The notes under the pieces were generated by a model that saw only the letters and a list, made by a program, of their open reading frames with translations, was not told the origin of the DNA and ran no database searches. The translations under genes and the position numbers were made by a program. A stretch of 64,000 nt of DNA from Candidatus Aerophobetes bacterium Ae_b3b (GTDB lineage: Bacteria > Aerophobota > Aerophobia > Aerophobales > AE-B3A), in the NCBI GenBank assembly GCA_005223085.1, contig NJBP01000003.1, forward strand, positions 1-64,000, given 5' to 3'. Shown piece after piece: positions 35,665-45,274 of the stretch. Positions within the stretch are counted from its first letter, which is position 1; each line of letters begins with the position of its first letter.

Positions 35665-36798
35665 TCAACCTTCTCCTCTCTTAGCGACGGTTTCGATGGG
35701 TTGGTACTCAATGTCAAAGCCAAAGTGAGGTGGTCCCAGAATATCGAGCCCTTTGGGGGAGCGGAACTGTTCTACCGCACGTAACCCGATAACCGCTACA
35801 GAGTGTCCTTCAGCAATATGAGAGTTGGCGAAGGGCTCTCCGCTTTCGCGGTCAACTACAATTATCATGTCTGGACTGGTAACGTAAGGCTCGCCGTTAA
35901 GCCACGAGATGTGGTTTTCATTCTTAAACCAAATCTTAAATTCTTGTCCAGCAAATCGGCCGATCCCAGACAGGGTGTGGGTACCCCAATAGTATCCTTC
36001 TTTATCTTCCCACTCTTTGTTCGAAATATGCCCCTCAAACAGCAACCATCCATTCAATTGTTTTACCGTTTCTTCCACTGGGTTCCGGCCAGCCGCCCTG
36101 CTGGTGCGAATTAATCGACCAATTTCTAGACATTTGGAAAGAGTCTTAGGAATGAGCGCCCTCTTCATATCTTTACCCTTGAGCAAAAACCCTGCCTGAC
36201 CTGCTAGTCCAAACGAGGCAGCAGCGAGAAATTTCCCCATTCTTTCCGCCATCTCATATCCGGTGCTTTCCGTAATAATAGCCTTGTTGCCATACTTATC
36301 TATACTAGCAATTGGCCAGAGACTGAGACCGTTGAGATAGGGAGTTGTTTGAGGAATTTCAGGAATTGCGCGTCCCGTATAATCACCGTCTACTATGGGG
36401 ACCCTCAACCGAGCTGCCGCCACAACTGCACCGGGAGTGTTCGATCCACCAAGTTCAATAGGAACGATCGCTTGGATCTCCGCTTTGGTATAGCTCTCTA
36501 GCAAACGCACAGCCTCAGCCTGGATGCTCTTAACCGGCTCCTTAGTAAGACCAAGTGCCTGCATTCTCTGTTTCGCCTCCTCTGTACGTGGTGCAATGGA
36601 ACCCATAAGAAAGGGACACACCGTCCAGGCATCATCCTTGACCTCTTCGTACGGGGTGAACGAGAGAGTCAAATCTTCATCCAGTGCCGTCCGGAGCCAA
36701 TCTATCCCATCTTTAGGATCACCGCCCCCTCCTGTTCCCATGAGGGTACAACCCCGCACGAAATCATGAATGTCTTGCTCGTTCTGAATCTTTACCAT
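35665..36798 (-). CDS. DUF917 family protein (hydantoinase-like / S-methylthiohydantoin desulfurase type)
   Basis: This 377-residue protein starts with the family hallmark (GCTLMGTGGGGDP) and contains PIELGGSNTPG, VDGDYTGRAIPE, and the PDMIIVVDRESGEP and HFGFDIEY segments typical of DUF917. Family members sit with hydantoinase (HyuA/HyuB) genes, and one is a thiohydantoin desulfurase. Here it is next to a transporter and a racemase of the hydantoin/Asp-Glu family. A role in opening or modifying a cyclic amino-acid derivative is inferred. The ATG is well placed after AAAGGAGG. Confidence 0.8.
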   Translation of the reverse strand: MVKIQNEQDIHDFVRGCTLMGTGGGGDPKDGIDWLRTALDEDLTLSFTPYEEVKDDAWTVCPFLMGSIAPRTEEAKQRMQALGLTKEPVKSIQAEAVRLLESYTKAEIQAIVPIELGGSNTPGAVVAAARLRVPIVDGDYTGRAIPEIPQTTPYLNGLSLWPIASIDKYGNKAIITESTGYEMAERMGKFLAAASFGLAGQAGFLLKGKDMKRALIPKTLSKCLEIGRLIRTSRAAGRNPVEETVKQLNGWLLFEGHISNKEWEDKEGYYWGTHTLSGIGRFAGQEFKIWFKNENHISWLNGEPYVTSPDMIIVVDRESGEPFANSHIAEGHSVAVIGLRAVEQFRSPKGLDILGPPHFGFDIEYQPIETVAKRGEG

Positions 36799-36880
36799 AC
36801 CATCCTCCTTTGCCCAATAGTGTCAAACGTAAATATTCAGTGAGGAACGTTCCATGTTGTTGACTGCAAAGAGCAGAGCG

Positions 36881-36951
36881 GGTAGCCGCACCCTTTAGGG
36901 TGCGTATAAACGCAGGCTAAGATTTTGCGCAGGCTGAAGCCTGCGGCTACC
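36881..36951. repeat. REP-like nested palindrome
   Basis: Outer arms GGTAGCCGC (36881-36889) and GCGGCTACC (36943-36951) enclose two perfect 8-bp palindromes, CGCACCCT/AGGGTGCG (36887-36904) and CGCAGGCT/AGCCTGCG (36928-36945). Elements with TAGCCGCAGGCT-type arms are commonly dispersed in intergenic DNA of diverse bacteria. It lies between the DUF917 and opp genes and could act as a terminator-like structure on either strand. Confidence 0.65.
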
Positions 36952-37040
36952 AGCGGCTACCGAGATTGCTTCGCTGGCAATGGGATTCACTAAGTATTTA
37001 CCCTTCCTCCCAGTTCAGTTGGCGCAGTCTCCGCATTGGT

Positions 37041-38060
37041 TCATTCTAGGACCACGAGCTCTTCTGCTCGAGCTGCGAGTTCCTCAGCTCGATGGCACCA
37101 AACCAGGTGCCCAGGTCCCACTTTTACTGGAGAAGGTAACTCCTGGGAACATCTGGATTCAGCTATAGAGCATCTTGGATGGAAGGCGCACCCACCCGGC
37201 GGGTTCACTGGGCTTGGGATCTCACCTTCTTTGCTCATTTCTCGAGGTTTAACGCGTTCTTCCTCTTTGGATACGACCGGCGTAGCTGCAATCAGGGTCT
37301 TCGTATATGGATGGACAGGATGACTAAAGAGCATTTCCATGGTGCCCAGTTCATAAATCTTTCCCAGATACATCACCCCTGCCCTGGCAGCAATTGTCCG
37401 CACTAAGCCTAGATTATGAGTAATAAAGAGATACGATAAGGCTAATTCCTTCTTGAGTCTAAGGAAAAGATTTATCAGTTTTGCTTGCACGGATACATCC
37501 AACGCTGATGTCGGTTCATCCAAAACCAGGAAAGAAGGATTTACAGCTAAGGCTCGAGCGATGGCAATCCTCTGTCTCTCACCCCCACTGAGCGCAGATG
37601 GATATTTGTACATATAGCGGCTTGGCATCTCTACCTGTCCCAGCAATGTATGGATTATTCTCTTTCGCTCAACCCTTGATTTCCCTATTCCATGTATGAT
37701 AAGCGGATCCTCTAAAATACTCATGACACTGCGCCGAGGATTTAATGAGGACTTGGGATCTTGAAAAACCATCTGTACCTCGCGGCGGAACCGTCCGATA
37801 GTTTGCTTGGTCAATTTTGACAAATTTTGTCCCTTGAAATAAATCATCCCACTTGTGGGGTTATAAATTTGCACAATAGTTTTCGCCACTGTAGATTTCC
37901 CTGATCCTGACTCTCCAATTAATCCAAAGATCTCTCCTTTCTGCACGTCAAAAGAGACTTTGTCCACTGCTTTGACATGCGCCACTATCTTATGAAGGAG
38001 GCCTGAGCGAATAGGGAAATATTTCACTAGATTCTCGACCTTCAACACTGGCTCACTCAT
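37041..38060 (-). CDS. oppF: Oligopeptide ABC transporter ATPase OppF
   Basis: This 339-residue ATPase has Walker A GESGSGKST, signature LSGGERQR, Walker B VLDEPTSALD and ITHNLGL, then the C-terminal CAFHPRCSIAESRC cysteine cluster. The ATG at 38060 overlaps the oppD stop (ATGA) and is preferred to a longer in-frame start inside oppD. It closes the second peptide-transport operon. Confidence 0.92.
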   Translation of the reverse strand: MSEPVLKVENLVKYFPIRSGLLHKIVAHVKAVDKVSFDVQKGEIFGLIGESGSGKSTVAKTIVQIYNPTSGMIYFKGQNLSKLTKQTIGRFRREVQMVFQDPKSSLNPRRSVMSILEDPLIIHGIGKSRVERKRIIHTLLGQVEMPSRYMYKYPSALSGGERQRIAIARALAVNPSFLVLDEPTSALDVSVQAKLINLFLRLKKELALSYLFITHNLGLVRTIAARAGVMYLGKIYELGTMEMLFSHPVHPYTKTLIAATPVVSKEEERVKPREMSKEGEIPSPVNPPGGCAFHPRCSIAESRCSQELPSPVKVGPGHLVWCHRAEELAARAEELVVLE

Positions 38061-39058
38061 CCGCCCCCTCCGTGGTACAAGTAGCAAGCCACATGTTGCT
38101 TTGTTGAAACTTTCACCATAGGCGGTTTTTGCTGGGCACATTTTTCCATAGCCTGAGGGCATCGGGGATGGAATCGACACCCAGAAGGAGCCTCAGTATA
38201 GTCGGAGAGGGTGCCTGGTATGCCTTCGGCTAAGGCTTCCCCTGTGAGGCGAGGTACAGAAGAAAGCAGGCCTTGAGTATACGGATGTTTGGGGTCATCG
38301 AAAATCTCAACTGTTTGTCCTTCTTCTACGACTCGCCCTGCATACATAATATAGACTCTCTCCACCGTTTCTCGAACGACCCCTAGATCATGGGTAATTA
38401 ACAAAACCGCGATGCCAGCCTCCTTCACTAGACTCTTCAATAGGGAGAGAATTTGGGCCTGAATGGTGACATCTAAAGCACTACCCGGCTCATCCGCGAT
38501 TAGAAACCGCGGCCTATTAACCAGCGCCATGGCGATCAGCACTCGCTGCCGCATCCCTCCGCTGAGCTCGAGAGGATATAGACTGAGGATGCGCCTGGGA
38601 TCAGGCAATTGCACCGATGTCAGCGCCTCCATAGCTATCCCCCGAACCTTTGTTTTGGTAAGTGCACCATCATCTCGAATCCAGCGATGGCCAAAGCGAA
38701 TTACGTCAAATATTTGCTGGCCCACGGTGAACACGGGATTGAGTGCACTGAGAGGATCTTGGAAGATCATGGAGATCGTCTTGCCCTTCATTCTGAGGAG
38801 TTCAATAGGGGCCGCCTTTAATACATCTCGGCCAGCTAAGAGAACTTGTCCCTGAGGGAAGAGAGCAGGGGGAGATCTCAGAATTCCCATGGCCGTTTTC
38901 ATGGCCACGGTTTTGCCACACCCTGTTTCCCCGACTAATCCCACATGCTCTCCCCCTCGAACATATAAGCTCACTCCGTCTAATACCCGCGAGACGCCCT
39001 CGTAAACGCGAAACCAGACGTGCAAGTCCCGTATATCCAATATAGCTTTTTCTTCCAT
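38057..39058 (-). CDS. oppD: Oligopeptide ABC transporter ATPase OppD
   Basis: This 333-residue ATPase has Walker A GETGCGKTV, signature LSGGMRQR, Walker B IADEPGSALD and ITHDLGVV, plus the C-terminal CRFHPRCPQAMEKC motif. The last Walker A residue is Val instead of Ser/Thr at the position after GKT. It overlaps oppF. Confidence 0.92.
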   Translation of the reverse strand: MEEKAILDIRDLHVWFRVYEGVSRVLDGVSLYVRGGEHVGLVGETGCGKTVAMKTAMGILRSPPALFPQGQVLLAGRDVLKAAPIELLRMKGKTISMIFQDPLSALNPVFTVGQQIFDVIRFGHRWIRDDGALTKTKVRGIAMEALTSVQLPDPRRILSLYPLELSGGMRQRVLIAMALVNRPRFLIADEPGSALDVTIQAQILSLLKSLVKEAGIAVLLITHDLGVVRETVERVYIMYAGRVVEEGQTVEIFDDPKHPYTQGLLSSVPRLTGEALAEGIPGTLSDYTEAPSGCRFHPRCPQAMEKCAQQKPPMVKVSTKQHVACYLYHGGGG

Positions 39059-39061
39059 CTG

Positions 39062-39979
39062 TTAGACCCCTTCTTCCACAGCCAGGACATCGCGCAATCC
39101 ATCACCCAACAGATTGAATCCCAAGATAATAAAGAAAATTGCCAAGCTAGGGAAGACCGTCATCCACCATCTCTCCGGTAGATACTTGGCACCAAAAGAA
39201 ATCATCGTTCCTAGATCTTCTGCGGGAGGCTGAGCACCTAAGCCTAAGAAGCTCAATCCTGCCCCGACCAGGATAACAAAGCCGGCATCCAGGGTAATCT
39301 TCACTATGACCGGTGAGGCACAATTAGGAAGAATATCTTTGAAGATTATTCTTAAAGGGCTAGCTCCCAATACCTTGCTGGCTTGGACAAATTCCTCTGT
39401 TTTGATGGAGCGGGTGATACCGTTCACCAGGCGACAGTGCCATGTCCACCAAATGGAGGCCACTGCCAGCATGGCTTTATCGATGCTGGGAGTGAAAGCG
39501 GCACAGATTGCCAAGGCCATCACCAGGGCAGGCAGAGATAAGAAAACGTCAGTCACCCTCATTATTACTGTTTCAGTCTTTCCACCCATATATCCTGAAA
39601 TAAGACCAAGGAAAACCCCGACTGGCACGCTGATGCCTAATACCACCGCAGTAAGCATAAGGGAAATCCGAGAACCAAAGATTATGCGAGTGAAAACATC
39701 ACAGCCTAGTGCATCTGTTCCCAACCAATGTGATTTGCTTGGTGCTTGAAAGGCGTTTTGAAAATCAGTAAATGCTCCAGCATGTTTGGGGTAGGGGGTG
39801 ACATAGGGAGCAAAAATAGCCAAGAGCACGCATAAGAGCACCATAACCCCACCGACAAGAGAGATCGGATTGCGTCTGAACTTATACCATCCTCTTCCCA
39901 AACGATCCTTGATGATCATCCATCGCGTCTCATTCAATCCCGTGGTTACCTGATGGTGGGATGCTCGAGTAGACATCAC
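39062..39979 (-). CDS. oppC: Oligopeptide ABC transporter permease OppC
   Basis: This 305-residue permease shows the OppC N-terminal segment (GGVMVLLCVLLAIFAPYVTPYP), WLGTDALGCDVFTRI, and the coupling loop QASKVLGASPLRIIFKDILPN. It is followed at once by oppD. Two ATGs (39979, 39976) are available. Confidence 0.92.
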   Translation of the reverse strand: MMSTRASHHQVTTGLNETRWMIIKDRLGRGWYKFRRNPISLVGGVMVLLCVLLAIFAPYVTPYPKHAGAFTDFQNAFQAPSKSHWLGTDALGCDVFTRIIFGSRISLMLTAVVLGISVPVGVFLGLISGYMGGKTETVIMRVTDVFLSLPALVMALAICAAFTPSIDKAMLAVASIWWTWHCRLVNGITRSIKTEEFVQASKVLGASPLRIIFKDILPNCASPVIVKITLDAGFVILVGAGLSFLGLGAQPPAEDLGTMISFGAKYLPERWWMTVFPSLAIFFIILGFNLLGDGLRDVLAVEEGV

Positions 39980-39993
39980 AACCTCCTTTTGGT

Positions 39994-41022
39994 TTACTCT
40001 CCCTCCTCATGTTTAATGCGGACTCGAGGGTCCACATACCCAGCCAGGATATCAACGATTAGATTTACAATGACAAAAGCGAGACCAATGATAAGAACAA
40101 CCCCCATAACGGCGTTGAAATCCTTTCTCAGGATGGCACGGATGCCATATTTGGCTAGTCCAGGCCATGCGAAAACCGTTTCTACAAGAAAAGCGTTGCT
40201 CAGTTCTGAGGCAAAGGTCAGCCCTAAGATGGTAAGAGGAGCAATGGAAGCAGGCTTCAACATATACTTGAAAGCTATAACTCGATTAGGTATTCCAAAT
40301 CCGCGAGATGCCTCTATGTAATCTTGGTTAGCAACGTCGCTCATGCTTGCCCTTGTCAGTCGGGCAATTTGTCCTATGCCTGTCATGGCAATGGCAAAAG
40401 AAGGGAGAATGATGTGTTTTAACGCATCCCCCAACGCACTAAAGTCTCCCTCTATCAAACTATCAAGCAACAGGAGTCCTGTTCGAAGAGGAGGAGCAGG
40501 CGTCATCAAACTTAGTCGTCCTGTGGTAGGCAGAATGCCTAGAAGGTAAGAAAAGGTAAGCTGGAGAAAGAGTCCCACGACAAATGGGGGAACGGCAACA
40601 CCGATGAATGCCATAACCCGCACCAAATTGTCCACCCAACTATCCTTGTAGCGCGCTGCCAGTACTCCCAGGGGTACTCCCAGCACCAATACCCAGACTA
40701 TAGCCACGAGAACTAGCTCGACCGTGGCCGGCAGATAATGAGCAATGTCCAGCGCTACGTTCCTGCGGGTTTGAAATGAGAGGCCAAAATCGCCGTGAAA
40801 TATCCCGGTAATGTACGTCCAGTATTGGAGGGGCAGGGGTTTGTCCATCCCCATTACGTGTCGGAGATGTTCAACCTGCTCCTGTAAAGCAAAAGGCCCT
40901 AGGGCTAGCCGCGCTGGATCACCTGGGAGCATGCGGGCGATAATGAATATCAGTATAGAAAGTCCGAACAAAACCAAAATCGAGTAGAGCCACCGGCGTA
41001 ATACAAAGTAAGAAAACCGCAT
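39994..41022 (-). CDS. oppB: Oligopeptide ABC transporter permease OppB
   Basis: This 342-residue permease has the DppB/OppB N-terminus (LRRWLYSILVLFGLSILIF, then MLPGDPARL), a coupling loop EASRGFGIPNRVIAFKYMLKP, and the C-terminal VIVNLIVDILAGYVDPRVR signature of the family. Confidence 0.93.
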   Translation of the reverse strand: MRFSYFVLRRWLYSILVLFGLSILIFIIARMLPGDPARLALGPFALQEQVEHLRHVMGMDKPLPLQYWTYITGIFHGDFGLSFQTRRNVALDIAHYLPATVELVLVAIVWVLVLGVPLGVLAARYKDSWVDNLVRVMAFIGVAVPPFVVGLFLQLTFSYLLGILPTTGRLSLMTPAPPLRTGLLLLDSLIEGDFSALGDALKHIILPSFAIAMTGIGQIARLTRASMSDVANQDYIEASRGFGIPNRVIAFKYMLKPASIAPLTILGLTFASELSNAFLVETVFAWPGLAKYGIRAILRKDFNAVMGVVLIIGLAFVIVNLIVDILAGYVDPRVRIKHEEGE

Positions 41023-41039
41023 GCTGTTCCTTTCTAGGA

Positions 41040-41070
41040 AAAGGGAGGGAAGTTTGACTCCCCTCCCTTT
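41040..41070 (-). terminator. Stem-loop between oppA and oppB
   Basis: AAAGGGAGGG (41040-41049) pairs perfectly with CCCTCCCTTT (41061-41070), with extra inner pairing GT/AC. It lies between the binding-protein stop and the oppB ribosome site, the same position as the hairpins in the other transporter operons of this window. Confidence 0.6.
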
Positions 41071-41087
41071 GAGCCTCTGTGCCTAGG

Positions 41088-42698
41088 TTATTTCTCGAAC
41101 CACCAATCGTAGAAGTAGTAATAGAAGCTCATAACCGGCCTGTAGGTGAAGCCCCTTAAGTAGTCTTGTATAGCCACCCGCAAAGGCATGACGTAGACAA
41201 AGATATCGGGGCAACGTTCCACTATAACAGCTTGGGCAACGTTCATAATATGGGCTCGTTCTTCAGGGTCGAGCGTGGTCCGCTCCTGGTCGATCAGTTG
41301 GTCCACCACTGGATCTTGCAGCCACTCCGTGGACATCCAGGTGCCGCTTCCCCGTGAGTGATACATGCAGTTGAGATAGGTATCGGCATCAGGGTAGTTC
41401 GAGGACACCGAGGTCACCATGATGTTCGGTGTTGTCTCTACTGTAGTCGCCAGGTCGGTCATTCGTCCCCACGGTTCAACATGGATGTCAAGTTTCACTC
41501 CCAGCGGTTCAAGTTTTTCTTTGAATCGAACCGCCATCTTGCGCCGGTTCTCAAGCCCGGTGGGCAACACCAGGGTAATGGTTGGAACATCAGGATAGTA
41601 CTTGCTTTGTTCGAGCTCCTGGCGGGCCTTGTCCAGGTCCATATGGTATTGGAAAACCCTGGGGTTATGGCCAGGAATACTAGCGGGAATTGGCCCTCTT
41701 GCGGGACCTGACCCAGGTTCCAGTGTTTGGATCACCGTCTCGTAATCAAACGCCCAGGCCAACATTCTCCGGATATGAATGTCATCAGTGGGAGGCCTTT
41801 TGGTGTTAATCTTAAAACTCATCTCTTCAGGAGACAAGAAGGTGAGCACCTCAACGCCAGGGATTTTGGCCATGTCTTGATAATCGGGATAGGTGCGCCA
41901 ATGTTCTACCATGGTTAGCTCGCCTCTTCGCAGCATCGTCTTCACCGTTGCTGTTTCTTGCAAGAAGATACTGTGTGCCTCGTCGATGTGCTTGTCTCCA
42001 TGAGGCCATCCTCCCCAGTAGTCAAGGAAGCGCTCGAAAACGATCTCGCGCCCCCGATCCCAAGCCATGAGAGTATAAGGTCCGGAACCGGCGTCCTCAT
42101 TGGTAGTTACAGCTAGCCAGTTGGTGCCGTAATCGCCGAACTCCCCGAAATCTCCGGGCTGCTTATGAGCCAGGATCACATCTTTGTTCACAATGAACAG
42201 CCAGGGGAGAGTAGAAAGGAATGGAGCGTATACTTTGCTCAGGTGGAAAGTAACCTTGAATGGGCCATCAACCGTGACTTCCTTAACGATGCCCGACCAC
42301 AGCCACGAATAACCATCCTTTAAGGCTAGTATTCGCTCCATCGAGAATTTGACGTCCTCAGCGGTTAGCTCGGTGGCATCGTGAAATTTCGCGCCCTGCC
42401 TTAGCTCAAAGGTATACGAGAGCCCATCAGCACTGATTGTCCAGCTCTTGGCCAACTTGGGTTCGATCTTACCTGTTGGGGATGGGAACACCAAGGGATC
42501 GTACACATTCAGCATACCGTAGGACTCGGTGTAGTCCGTTCCACGAGCAGGATCGATTGTTCCAAATTCCTGAGTGTTGCTCATGGTGAAAATGTTCTTG
42601 GCGACTCCCACTCCAATGTCGGTGCCCACGATTGTAATCGCAACCCCTAAGACCACTACGCCAAAAACAGCCAATTTACCAAATTGTCGGATAGACAT
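41088..42698 (-). CDS. oppA: Oligopeptide ABC transporter substrate-binding protein (SBP family 5)
   Basis: This protein of about 536 residues has an N-terminal hydrophobic signal and an SBP_bac_5 core (FGTIDPARGTDY, PKLAKSWTIS, YTFELRQGAKFHDA, DVKFSMERI). Two adjacent ATGs exist (42701, 42698); the second has better spacing from AAAGGAGG. It heads the opp operon. It is only distantly similar to the dpp binding protein at 27409, suggesting a different peptide or solute range. Confidence 0.9.
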   Translation of the reverse strand: MSIRQFGKLAVFGVVVLGVAITIVGTDIGVGVAKNIFTMSNTQEFGTIDPARGTDYTESYGMLNVYDPLVFPSPTGKIEPKLAKSWTISADGLSYTFELRQGAKFHDATELTAEDVKFSMERILALKDGYSWLWSGIVKEVTVDGPFKVTFHLSKVYAPFLSTLPWLFIVNKDVILAHKQPGDFGEFGDYGTNWLAVTTNEDAGSGPYTLMAWDRGREIVFERFLDYWGGWPHGDKHIDEAHSIFLQETATVKTMLRRGELTMVEHWRTYPDYQDMAKIPGVEVLTFLSPEEMSFKINTKRPPTDDIHIRRMLAWAFDYETVIQTLEPGSGPARGPIPASIPGHNPRVFQYHMDLDKARQELEQSKYYPDVPTITLVLPTGLENRRKMAVRFKEKLEPLGVKLDIHVEPWGRMTDLATTVETTPNIMVTSVSSNYPDADTYLNCMYHSRGSGTWMSTEWLQDPVVDQLIDQERTTLDPEERAHIMNVAQAVIVERCPDIFVYVMPLRVAIQDYLRGFTYRPVMSFYYYFYDWWFEK

Positions 42699-42831
42699 CA
42701 TAAACCTCCTTTCGGTCTAATGCTCCTTACAGGATCGCACGTGCATATTTGCTCCGTACGGTCTTCAGTAATGTCCACCACCTCCTTTCTTTGATGGCAT
42801 AGAGACCCTTCTTTCATAAAAATATTCGCTG

Positions 42832-44046
42832 TTATTTCGTCCTTTCAGAATGCCATGTAGACATATGGGCCTTATCCATCTGGTCAAGATATTCAGGGAA
42901 AAATTTCTCATAGAAGCCGGTATCCAGATGATGAATTTGAGCAAGAATAGGTATAAACATGGCGTCGTGGTATTTTGGTATTCTGCCATACGTTTCATAC
43001 ACATAGCTACAGTATGACTTGGTGATTTCTACGATTGATTCGTATATCTTTGGCTTGGGAAGGTCATACCCTTTTTTGCCATATATGCCCTCAGAGCCCC
43101 ACTTTTTAGCAGCTATTTCCTCCACCGCTTCCTCCACTGTTCTGTATGGCGGACAATATCCCTCCAATATGCCATCTATTCCTACTGGATTAACGGTTGC
43201 TTGAGGGAATGGTTCCCTTTCGAGCTGCTCGAAATGCATGTTCAATGACCTCATTACTGTTGGAAGGTCGATAGTATGCATCATGAAGGAACCAAGCCCC
43301 ATGGCCGTAGCGGCAAGGGATAAGTTTTGCATGGCCATGCCAGCTTCGAGATTGCACAACCATGGCAGCATGGATTCATACTGGGTTATGGTCATCCGGT
43401 TACCATTTAAGAATCCATCATCTATCCATTTACCAACTCCTGCAGGCTGATTCTTGACTTCATCCCACAATTGCCATCTAAATTGGGCTAAGCCAGTGAA
43501 CAACAAATTGATATACTCTCTTGTGGTATCAGCAATCGGTATGAACAGAGTAGTTCCGGGTAAGTTTACCATGCTCTCAAATGCTGAGCCGATCACGTCA
43601 CGGGGAATGTCTATTCTTCCGTCTTTTAGCTTGGTGGTGTTCTTTTTATAATCCTCAAGTATTTCCTTTCTATCTTCTAGAGTTTTTGTCCTAACTCGCT
43701 TTTTTGGAATGATCTCATCTGTGGAATCTGTTTTGTAGTAAAATACCCCCTCATCATTGCTAAAGAACAGATGTAAAGTAAGGGAAGCACAAGGACTGGC
43801 TGCAGTTCTCCCTATCACTGTCAAATGTCCAAGGAGATGCCTAATCTCCTCTACGGTCACTCCTGTTATCCCTGAGGTAGCGAAACATAAAATCGCTGTT
43901 TCTAGCTCACTGAGCGGGATTGGCTGCTCTTTAGAGTTGTAGTTGAGGCCAGCACGTCGTGAGAGCAATTTCCCCCCTTGAGGAAACCTCCTGGTTCTCC
44001 TTCTATACATGGTTTCAAAAAGAGGCACATCAAAATCCATAGACAT
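42832..44046 (-). CDS. Elaborated nitroreductase-family protein (FMN-binding fold)
   Basis: This 404-residue protein has nitroreductase landmarks widely spaced. There is an N-terminal YRRRTRRFP, then, after an extra region of roughly 150-200 residues, NLEAGMAMQNLSLAATAMGLGSF, and NPVGIDGILEGYCPPY. Simple nitroreductases are about 200 residues, so this one has a large insertion and a C-terminal extension of about 100 residues. SagB-type dehydrogenases are also elaborated, but no peptide-maturation partners are near. Function unknown; an oxidoreductase acting on an imported compound is inferred. Confidence 0.65.
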   Translation of the reverse strand: MSMDFDVPLFETMYRRRTRRFPQGGKLLSRRAGLNYNSKEQPIPLSELETAILCFATSGITGVTVEEIRHLLGHLTVIGRTAASPCASLTLHLFFSNDEGVFYYKTDSTDEIIPKKRVRTKTLEDRKEILEDYKKNTTKLKDGRIDIPRDVIGSAFESMVNLPGTTLFIPIADTTREYINLLFTGLAQFRWQLWDEVKNQPAGVGKWIDDGFLNGNRMTITQYESMLPWLCNLEAGMAMQNLSLAATAMGLGSFMMHTIDLPTVMRSLNMHFEQLEREPFPQATVNPVGIDGILEGYCPPYRTVEEAVEEIAAKKWGSEGIYGKKGYDLPKPKIYESIVEITKSYCSYVYETYGRIPKYHDAMFIPILAQIHHLDTGFYEKFFPEYLDQMDKAHMSTWHSERTK

Positions 44047-44114
44047 CGATCTTTCACCTCACTTTAAGAGAGAAGTTTGATACCCTTACTTTTTGCTATA
44101 AAAGCTGTTAATAA

Positions 44115-45200
44115 TTAACTTCTCTCACATAAGTCCTCGAAGATTTGCTGAATAATCTCCACACCTTTTATCATATCTGCTACTGCTATTTTCTCATCTT
44201 TTGTGTGTTCTGATTGAACTCCCATCCCTATCACCGCTGTCTCGATACCCTTTTCGTTATAATGAGTAGCATCTGTTCCACCACATATAACCTTGACCCT
44301 TGGATGCAGCCCTACGCTGCTGATAGCTTTTTTCGCAATTGTAACAGCTTCTGAATCTTGTGAAATGCGGTAACACCTTATCAGGAGTTCCATTGTGACA
44401 TCTGCCCTTGCTCCGATAGAATCTGCTGCAGTGAGAAATATCTGCTTTATCAGGTTACTGTGCCCAAGGCACTTTTCATGGTTTTGGCTACGGCATTCAA
44501 CTTTGACTACTGTTTTTTCTGGTACGGCATTGAGAATCTCACCTCCCCTGATGACCCCCACGTTTACCGTTGTCTCATCATCGATCCAACCTTCTTTTAA
44601 CATTGATATGGCATGTGATGCGGCTTTAATAGAAGATATCCCCTTTTCTGGTTCCATCCCTGCATGAGCAGCCCTACCTGTTATATCTACTTTGATACTC
44701 ATGTAGGAGGGCCCCCCTACAATAATATCCTCTAGATTATCCGTATCGATTACAAACCCCATTCTTGATTTGAGGAGAGATGCATCAGTATTCTTGGACC
44801 CTTTGAGACCTGTCTCCTCTTTCCTTGAAACCACAATCTCTATCGGGGGATAACAATTGGCTGTTCTGATCGCCTCAAAGAGTTCTGTTATACCCGCCTT
44901 GTCATCTGCACCCAAAATTGTTTCTCCCTGGGAATGTATTATTCCATCTTTGAGAATTGGTTCAATTTCCTTACCGGGTTTAACCGTGTCTGCATGAACC
45001 CCAAAGAAGATTGGTTCAATCGAGCCTGAGTTTTTGGCCCTCACCTTTGCTATTAGGTTCCCAAATTTATCTAGAACACATTCAGCTTGCAGCTCTTTGG
45101 TAAATAAATCCTTGAGGTAATGTATGAATTCCTTCTCATTGCCAGATTCACTGCTAATTCGAACCATTCTAAAGAAGGTATTTACTAATTCTCGCTTCAT
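44115..45200 (-). CDS. M20 family metallopeptidase (peptidase T-like)
   Basis: This protein of about 361 residues has M20 motifs FGVHADTV (zinc His and Asp), LGADDKAG (bridging Asp), SRKEETGLKG (catalytic Glu pair), VIDTDN and a late SEHTKDE His. A dimerisation-domain segment GRAAHAGMEPEKG is in between. It resembles tripeptidase T and related exopeptidases or deacylases. The ATG at 45200 with AAGGA upstream is preferred to one 11 codons earlier. Between peptide and amino-acid importers it likely hydrolyses imported peptides or N-acyl amino acids. Confidence 0.85.
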   Translation of the reverse strand: MKRELVNTFFRMVRISSESGNEKEFIHYLKDLFTKELQAECVLDKFGNLIAKVRAKNSGSIEPIFFGVHADTVKPGKEIEPILKDGIIHSQGETILGADDKAGITELFEAIRTANCYPPIEIVVSRKEETGLKGSKNTDASLLKSRMGFVIDTDNLEDIIVGGPSYMSIKVDITGRAAHAGMEPEKGISSIKAASHAISMLKEGWIDDETTVNVGVIRGGEILNAVPEKTVVKVECRSQNHEKCLGHSNLIKQIFLTAADSIGARADVTMELLIRCYRISQDSEAVTIAKKAISSVGLHPRVKVICGGTDATHYNEKGIETAVIGMGVQSEHTKDEKIAVADMIKGVEIIQQIFEDLCERS

Positions 45201-45274
45201 CGGTTTTTCCTTAGATTTAGTTTTACACTTCAAAAAACAGCAGTTATCTTAAGTGAGCACCAGTGCAGAATACA

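Noticed and set aside
42765-43004. Minus-strand frame of 79 codons near the nitroreductase gene
   Set aside because: It overlaps the 3' end of the nitroreductase gene in another frame and has no features of its own.
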